A stretch of DNA of 64,000 nucleotides from a virus. Of this stretch, positions 60,333 through 64,000 are shown piece by piece. Where the stretch lies: the IMG/VR virus record IMGVR_UViG_3300009177_000030, positions 30,721-94,720 of that record; one strand, 5' to 3'. Under the pieces are notes generated by a model. That model did not search any database. It was not told the DNA's origin and saw only the letters and a list, made by a program, of their open reading frames with translations. Within the stretch, counting starts at the first letter, position 1, and every line of letters begins with the position of its first letter. The position numbers were made by a program, and so were the translations under genes.

Positions 60333-60600
60333 CACTCCCCCGTTTATCGTCCATTTTAGACCACTCCCCCTCCATTCCCCATTTTTTATCTGATTTGTTA
60401 TCTTATAGTTACATGTTTTTTTGGGGAGTGAGGTAGTGGGGGAGTGTATCTACGGTTATGGGTAAAACCAAATGAATACGATATTTCCTCTCGTGTGTAT
60501 CATCGCGTGTGTGTATCGTAGCGGCACCGGCGAACTGAAACCCCCCGATTCCCCACATTTGTTGCAAGCACACATAGTTATCCGGGGGGAGTGCATTTTT
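60333..60600. other. Origin-like region: iterons around an AT-rich core
   Basis: CACTCCCCC at 60333-60341 and 60362-60370; GGGGAGTG at 60423-60430, GGGGGAGTG at 60438-60446 and again at 60585-60593; plus TTCCCCA-type elements at 60375, 60549 and 60620. The first copies face the later ones across an AT-rich core (60381-60422). No convincing gene; a TTG-started 85-codon minus-strand frame (60409-60666) overlaps it. Candidate replication origin or operator array. Confidence 0.5.
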
Positions 60601-60737
60601 TGCGCGATTTTCTGGTTTATTCCCCAAGTGCTGTATAAGTAAATCTAATTTGCTGTGTGATGCCAATATGTATAAAATGAACTTATTGCCGATCCATTAA
60701 GGACCTGAGGAATTTACAGCCATCAACGGATTGTGAT
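60601..60737. other. Non-coding flank of the origin-like region
   Basis: No gene supported. One more TTCCCCA element lies near 60620; the rest is AT-rich leader toward the gene at 60738. Confidence 0.35.
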
Positions 60738-60926
60738 ATGTCGATACGTGGAATACATGCTTCGGACTGGCGCTGCGGGTGTGGAGCCTGGAACGGGGAT
60801 AAGCGCAAATCCTGCCGCAAATGCGCGCGCGTCTCTCTACCTCTCGCGCGTTATTCCCGCGCTCGCCTGCGCGAACTGAACGCAGAGCGTAAGACCGATG
60901 AGATACTGAGGCGGTTTGGGCTTTAG
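60738..60926 (+). CDS. Small RanBP2-like zinc-finger protein
   Basis: 62 aa from ATG 60738. WRCGCGAWNGDKRKSCRKC has the W-xC-xC-xxN-xxxxxxxC-xxC layout of RanBP2-type zinc ribbons; basic tail. Single plus-strand gene in a minus-strand region. Confidence 0.65.
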   Translation: MSIRGIHASDWRCGCGAWNGDKRKSCRKCARVSLPLARYSRARLRELNAERKTDEILRRFGL

Positions 60927-60934
60927 GACTTCAG

Positions 60935-61576
60935 TTAATCCAGCCGCGCTAAAATCTTCCGAATCGTCTCTGGGCGCCAGTCCAGCCCGTACCGCGTTTT
61001 GTATCCACGGCGATTTAATCCGTCTGCTATTTCGGCCGCCGGCTGAGATCTCATCCCGCAGATGACCTCGAGTATAGCGGCTTCGCCATCCCGCGCGCCA
61101 TAAGGTTTTCGCCCCTCACAACGGCCTGTTTCATCCTTCTTACGCTGGCGGGCGCCGCGGAGTTTGAGCACGATCGACTGGCGTTCGTATTGAGCAAAGC
61201 CGGCAAGCATGACGCGGAATAACTGGCGCTCGGGTGAGTCATCGTCTGTATCGTCTCCGCTTGAGCTGAGCAAACGTACTTGGCGTTTCTTCAGGTCAGC
61301 GAGAATGAGCTCCTGTATTAAAACGGCGCGCGCCACGCGGTCTAGTTTCTCAACGATAATCGTCCTACAGCCGTTGACGCGCGCTGCCATTGCGGACCAG
61401 CCCGGGCGATCCTGCCATTCGTCTTTGCCGGTTTGCGTGTCCTGAAACCATTCGGTAATGGTAAATCCGTTAGCGTCCGCGTATTTTTGGATAGCCAGGC
61501 GCTGGCGTTCGAATCCGTCTTTACCGTCTCCGGCTTGACCGCGGCCGGAGACTCGCATGTAGGCGAGTGCGTTCAT
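60935..61576 (-). CDS. Serine recombinase (resolvase/invertase)
   Basis: 213 aa. Catalytic S10 in YMRVSGRGQ, the EKLDRVAR arginine block (about 76-83), ERQ helix and a C-terminal helix-turn-helix (EIADGLNRRGYKTRYG then WRPETIRKIL). Length is that of small resolvases rather than large integrases. It could resolve genome dimers or integrate. Confidence 0.88.
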   Translation of the reverse strand: MNALAYMRVSGRGQAGDGKDGFERQRLAIQKYADANGFTITEWFQDTQTGKDEWQDRPGWSAMAARVNGCRTIIVEKLDRVARAVLIQELILADLKKRQVRLLSSSGDDTDDDSPERQLFRVMLAGFAQYERQSIVLKLRGARQRKKDETGRCEGRKPYGARDGEAAILEVICGMRSQPAAEIADGLNRRGYKTRYGLDWRPETIRKILARLD

Positions 61577-61818
61577 GCGGATTCCTCCGCAATCTTAACG
61601 AGACCCATAATGAGCAATTCCTCGAGCCCATAGACTTTCATCTGCCTGCAATCCTCACACGCGTAACGCCTTGCGTCTGGTTCACAGCAGCCTTGCGTGT
61701 TTCCGCACGCGAGACAAAAGCCAGTATAGTTTTCCGATTCCGCGCGGAATTCTGCCTCCGAGATGACCAGGCGAAACTGAGTCTCGCCCGTGCGCGTGGT
61801 ATAGGTTTCACGCTGCAT
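61573..61818 (-). CDS. Phage zinc-finger protein
   Basis: 81 aa; FCLACGNTQGCCEP and YACEDCRQMKVYGLEELL form a four-Cys ribbon with a short helix, a small family I recall from phages. Coupled to the serine recombinase (ATGA). Confidence 0.68.
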   Translation of the reverse strand: MQRETYTTRTGETQFRLVISEAEFRAESENYTGFCLACGNTQGCCEPDARRYACEDCRQMKVYGLEELLIMGLVKIAEESA

Positions 61819-61987
61819 TGGTCCCCTCCGTCATGAATGAGCGTCCCCAGCCGCTATCCCAAATTGACTGGGCACAAATCCAGCCGATCCACTCGCCTGT
61901 TATGGTGTTCTGTTGATAGATGTATCGGTCGGGATCGAACCAATACGAGTATTTGCCTTCGTGTGAGGTGGCAACCAATTTACGCAT
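61808..61987 (-). CDS. 59-aa Trp-rich protein
   Basis: ATG 61987 overlaps the upstream stop by 8 bases. YSYWFDPDRYIYQQNTITGEW is WW-like; then WICAQSIWDSGWG. Confidence 0.55.
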   Translation of the reverse strand: MRKLVATSHEGKYSYWFDPDRYIYQQNTITGEWIGWICAQSIWDSGWGRSFMTEGTNAA

Positions 61988-62855
61988 GAACCACCTCCGT
62001 CAGCAGCGCTTTGCGTGTGTGGATATCGGCCAATCCGTCAATCGTCAGCATCCATGTGGTGGGCCCAAACTTCGTCACCGATCCACCACGCGTGTCTAAC
62101 AGATGGTTGTAGCAGGCTTTGCATATAGTCACTGCGTCCGAAGTCATCTCGTGATCCCGACGAAGCTGGAACGTCGCATAGGCGCGCGTGTAATTAGCCT
62201 GGTAGAATTCGTGCTGATGGTTGTCTATTCCCTGTTCACAGCAGGGACAAATACGTCTCATGCTGTGGCTGTGGATATCCTTCGTGCCTGCCGCATTGCG
62301 GCCGTCGACCATCAGCGCGCCTGCCGCATTCAGGAGTTTGCGCTCAATCAGGGCAATCTTGGCAAAGTCCCATTCATTGCGCGTGATCCCCAGGTACTCA
62401 TTGGCCTGGGCAAAACGATAATCCTTTATGCCGGCATAACTGGACTTCAGACCACGCGTGGCAATCAAAACGACCTGCTCTGCCCAACTAACAGACTCAG
62501 ACTTCGGAAGCAATGCTGTCGCATTGGATGCGTGAATGTGGATCGTGATCCCGAGATTCTCGCCTCGGACCATTGAAGACTCAATCACAGCAAAATCTGC
62601 CGCGGGTAAAGGTAGATCGATCCCGAATCCAAACGCGTCGTATCCCGAGCCATTCTGGGGAACTACTAGCGCCTTCATGGTGGATAACTGCAGGATCATG
62701 AAGGTATCGCGTGATCCACCATCCCAATAGGAGGCGAGATTCATACCGCCGGATTCGTGCACCTGGAGTTTAAACGTCTTTGTGTTGCTTCGGAAGGTGA
62801 CCGCATTAATACGCTGGGCAGTCGGATCGGAAGGCTGTAAGTGAATGGTCTGCAT
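61980..62855 (-). CDS. Hypothetical protein with zinc site
   Basis: 291 aa. N-terminal and middle beta/alpha; C-terminal CPCCEQG, HQHEFYQANY and CKACYNH give a four-Cys/His site. Unrecognised. Confidence 0.6.
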   Translation of the reverse strand: MQTIHLQPSDPTAQRINAVTFRSNTKTFKLQVHESGGMNLASYWDGGSRDTFMILQLSTMKALVVPQNGSGYDAFGFGIDLPLPAADFAVIESSMVRGENLGITIHIHASNATALLPKSESVSWAEQVVLIATRGLKSSYAGIKDYRFAQANEYLGITRNEWDFAKIALIERKLLNAAGALMVDGRNAAGTKDIHSHSMRRICPCCEQGIDNHQHEFYQANYTRAYATFQLRRDHEMTSDAVTICKACYNHLLDTRGGSVTKFGPTTWMLTIDGLADIHTRKALLTEVVHA

Positions 62856-63247
62856 TAGAGTGTCACCTCCGAATTCTTCAAAACGGACGCCATCTGCTCG
62901 AGCGCAAGTTCAGCCTTGACCACGCGTTCATACTTCGAGTCACCATAGGAACCACCGAGAGACTGGACTACTTTGCCGGATTCGTCGTACATCAGAGTCT
63001 GCCATGCGGTTCCAGACCATTCAGCCTTATAGTCCGCGACTTCTGCCGGAGTGTCGCCAATGTCATCCATGAAGGACTCATCTGTATCGGGATCAGGCGA
63101 GATGTAAAAGGAATAGCCGTTGACCACTGCCCACACCTCAGCCTTAGCCAGTTCACGGGCTGAGCGTTTATGTCCCTGCTCGGTGGTCTCACCCTTAGCT
63201 ACGCTGTAGCCTGCGTTGTCGTAGAAGAACTGTTCTTGCTTTGTCAT
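62855..63247 (-). CDS. Hypothetical protein
   Basis: 130 aa from ATG 63247; frame opens to 63259. Charged N-terminus, Trp/Tyr-rich centre. First gene of the recombinase operon. TAATG overlap with the next gene. Confidence 0.55.
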   Translation of the reverse strand: MTKQEQFFYDNAGYSVAKGETTEQGHKRSARELAKAEVWAVVNGYSFYISPDPDTDESFMDDIGDTPAEVADYKAEWSGTAWQTLMYDESGKVVQSLGGSYGDSKYERVVKAELALEQMASVLKNSEVTL

Positions 63248-63277
63248 GTCGTTAGTCACTCCTCAATGACTGATCCA

Positions 63278-63306
63278 ATCTTATTAGATTAGCTTCCATA
63301 CGTCAA
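63278..63306 (-). promoter_or_regulatory. Promoter of the recombinase operon
   Basis: Minus strand TTGACG (63306-63301), 17 bases, TAAGAT (63283-63278); GAGGAG follows before ATG 63247. Confidence 0.65.
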
Positions 63307-63542
63307 GTCTTTTTTGCGGAATTATATTTTTCGGTACTTTGGTACTTACTCCGTGGTGCCGCGGCAACACATCGAGACCCGGGGTCGACCTGGGGTGGGG
63401 TCTGGAGTGGGGTAGTTGGTTCCTGATTGTTTTACGGGTGTAGTGGGTGGGTCGCCCACAACTCGCCGAATGTAGGCTCAGATTTTACCCAAAAAAGTAA
63501 TTTTTAGTGAAAAATTTTTATAGACATGATAGCCTTGTAATT
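63307..63542. other. Divergent intergenic region
   Basis: AT-rich at both ends, G-rich in the middle (GGGGTGGGG-type runs near 63390-63415). GTGGG and CCCAC around 63445-63460 can pair. No gene. It separates the minus-strand recombinase operon from the plus-strand gene at 63543. Confidence 0.4.
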
Positions 63543-63929
63543 ATGAAAAGAGGACCTAAGCCAAAGTGGTGTTACGTGTGCCAGAAGAATCCACCATGCT
63601 CCTACGGATCACCATGTCAGAGGCTGACCGGTAAGGAAAAAGCGCAAGCATATGCGGTCGGCTACACGGCAAAACATGGAGATAAGTTGCGTAAAAACGC
63701 GGCCGACTACTACCGGAAGAATAACCCAAACGCTGAGCCGTATAAGCCACAGGAAATCAGATCCAGCGTGGCTGAGCAGAAAGAATCTGAACGCGTAAGA
63801 AAGCAGCGAGAGAGGGAGGAAGGGTGGCGATTAAATACTCTTCTGAATGGCGACAAGCGTACGCGGTGGAAGAAGACCTTGCGAGTGCGTAGCGGCAGAA
63901 AACAAGCCGATCAGGAGGCAGATAGATAA
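63543..63929 (+). CDS. Basic zinc-finger protein
   Basis: 128 aa from ATG 63543, the only good start near the shift to coding sequence. CYVCQKNPPCSYGSPC supplies four Cys; the rest is strongly basic (KKTLRVRSGRK). Probably binds nucleic acid. Confidence 0.6.
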   Translation: MKRGPKPKWCYVCQKNPPCSYGSPCQRLTGKEKAQAYAVGYTAKHGDKLRKNAADYYRKNNPNAEPYKPQEIRSSVAEQKESERVRKQREREEGWRLNTLLNGDKRTRWKKTLRVRSGRKQADQEADR

Positions 63930-64000
63930 ACTCCGAAAAAAGTACTTTAATAAATTGGTCGCATCCTGGTATGCGTGGGATATTGCTGAAGCGCAGAGGG
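63847..64000 (+). CDS. Partial gene running off the window
   Basis: Frame open from ATG 63847 to the window end, in a different frame from the overlapping zinc-finger gene. The last 35 codons (PIRRQIDKLRKKYFNKLVAS) look coding; the true start may be later. Confidence 0.4.
   Translation, partial: MATSVRGGRRPCECVAAENKPIRRQIDKLRKKYFNKLVASWYAWDIAEAQR

Noticed and set aside
60409-60666. 85-aa minus-strand frame with TTG start
   Set aside because: Overlaps the iteron-like elements, has no ribosome site and no clear family; kept only as an alternative reading.
1-64000. CRISPR array, tRNA or rRNA genes
   Set aside because: No regularly spaced repeats and no cloverleaf or rRNA-like sequence that I could support by eye; a tRNA scan would be decisive.

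Overview
The window is a gene-dense piece of a double-stranded DNA bacteriophage genome, or possibly a prophage. Small genes are packed with ATGA, GTGA, TTGA or TAATG stop/start overlaps. They come in long runs on one strand, with no ribosomal RNA, no recognisable tRNA and no housekeeping operon. Phage hallmarks are beta-helix tail proteins, a SGNH-hydrolase tailspike, a YqaJ-type exonuclease, a Gp3-like protein, an SF2 helicase, a primase-helicase, VRR-NUC and HNH nucleases, DNA methyltransferases and a serine recombinase. A lipobox protein, an OmpA-type domain, a predicted outer-membrane-like protein and many Sec-type signal peptides point to a Gram-negative (diderm) host. The style of the signal peptides (LAAQ, AFA) would fit Acidobacteriota, but that is only an inference. 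Terminase, portal, capsid and a recognisable endolysin are not in this window.

Layout. (1) 1-19.6 kb, virion and surface region: a repeat-containing protein cut by the window edge, beta-helix tail proteins with signal peptides (3.2-5.6 and 13.8-15.9 kb), and a minus-strand cassette (2.3-3.0 and 5.8-11.7 kb) of glycosyltransferases, a B12-type radical SAM enzyme, a PLOD-like glycosyltransferase and a methyltransferase. Small membrane and holin-like proteins follow (15.9-19.6 kb). (2) 19.6-23.0 kb, minus strand: coiled-coil and membrane proteins, a beta-class DNA methyltransferase, and a 5'-truncated IS1595-type transposase wired into the operon. (3) 23.0-42.1 kb, plus strand: recombination and metabolism genes. 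These include HNH, a TIM-barrel protein, YqaJ exonuclease, an amber-interrupted Cro-like gene, a Gp3-like protein, a zinc-finger protein fused to an RNA polymerase alpha-CTD, a Rad50-like ATPase, ASCH, DUF1643, SF2 helicase and VRR-NUC. The run ends with a zinc-finger HNH endonuclease and a C5-cytosine methyltransferase whose gene overlaps a second long gene in another frame. (4) 42.1-48.8 kb: one operon behind a near-consensus sigma70 promoter. It encodes a ribbon-helix-helix protein, coiled-coil membrane proteins, a substrate-binding/OmpA fusion, a lipoprotein, an ABC permease, a His/Cys-rich GRDP-like membrane protein and an ABC ATPase. (5) 48.8-55.1 kb, plus strand: small genes with hairpin leaders, then the primase-helicase. 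(6) 55.1-63.3 kb, mostly minus strand: many small genes, an iteron-like, AT-rich, origin-like region (60.33-60.6 kb) and a serine recombinase. (7) 63.5-64 kb, plus strand: start of a new transcription unit.

How it fits together. The nucleases, Rad50-like ATPase, helicase and primase-helicase make a replication and recombination module. Three DNA methyltransferase-type genes could protect the genome from restriction. The glycosylation cassette probably decorates virion or host-surface molecules near the tail genes. The alpha-CTD fusion and the ABC/OmpA operon are the most unusual content: one looks able to bind promoter DNA alongside host RNA polymerase, the other looks like a phage-borne device spanning the cell envelope.
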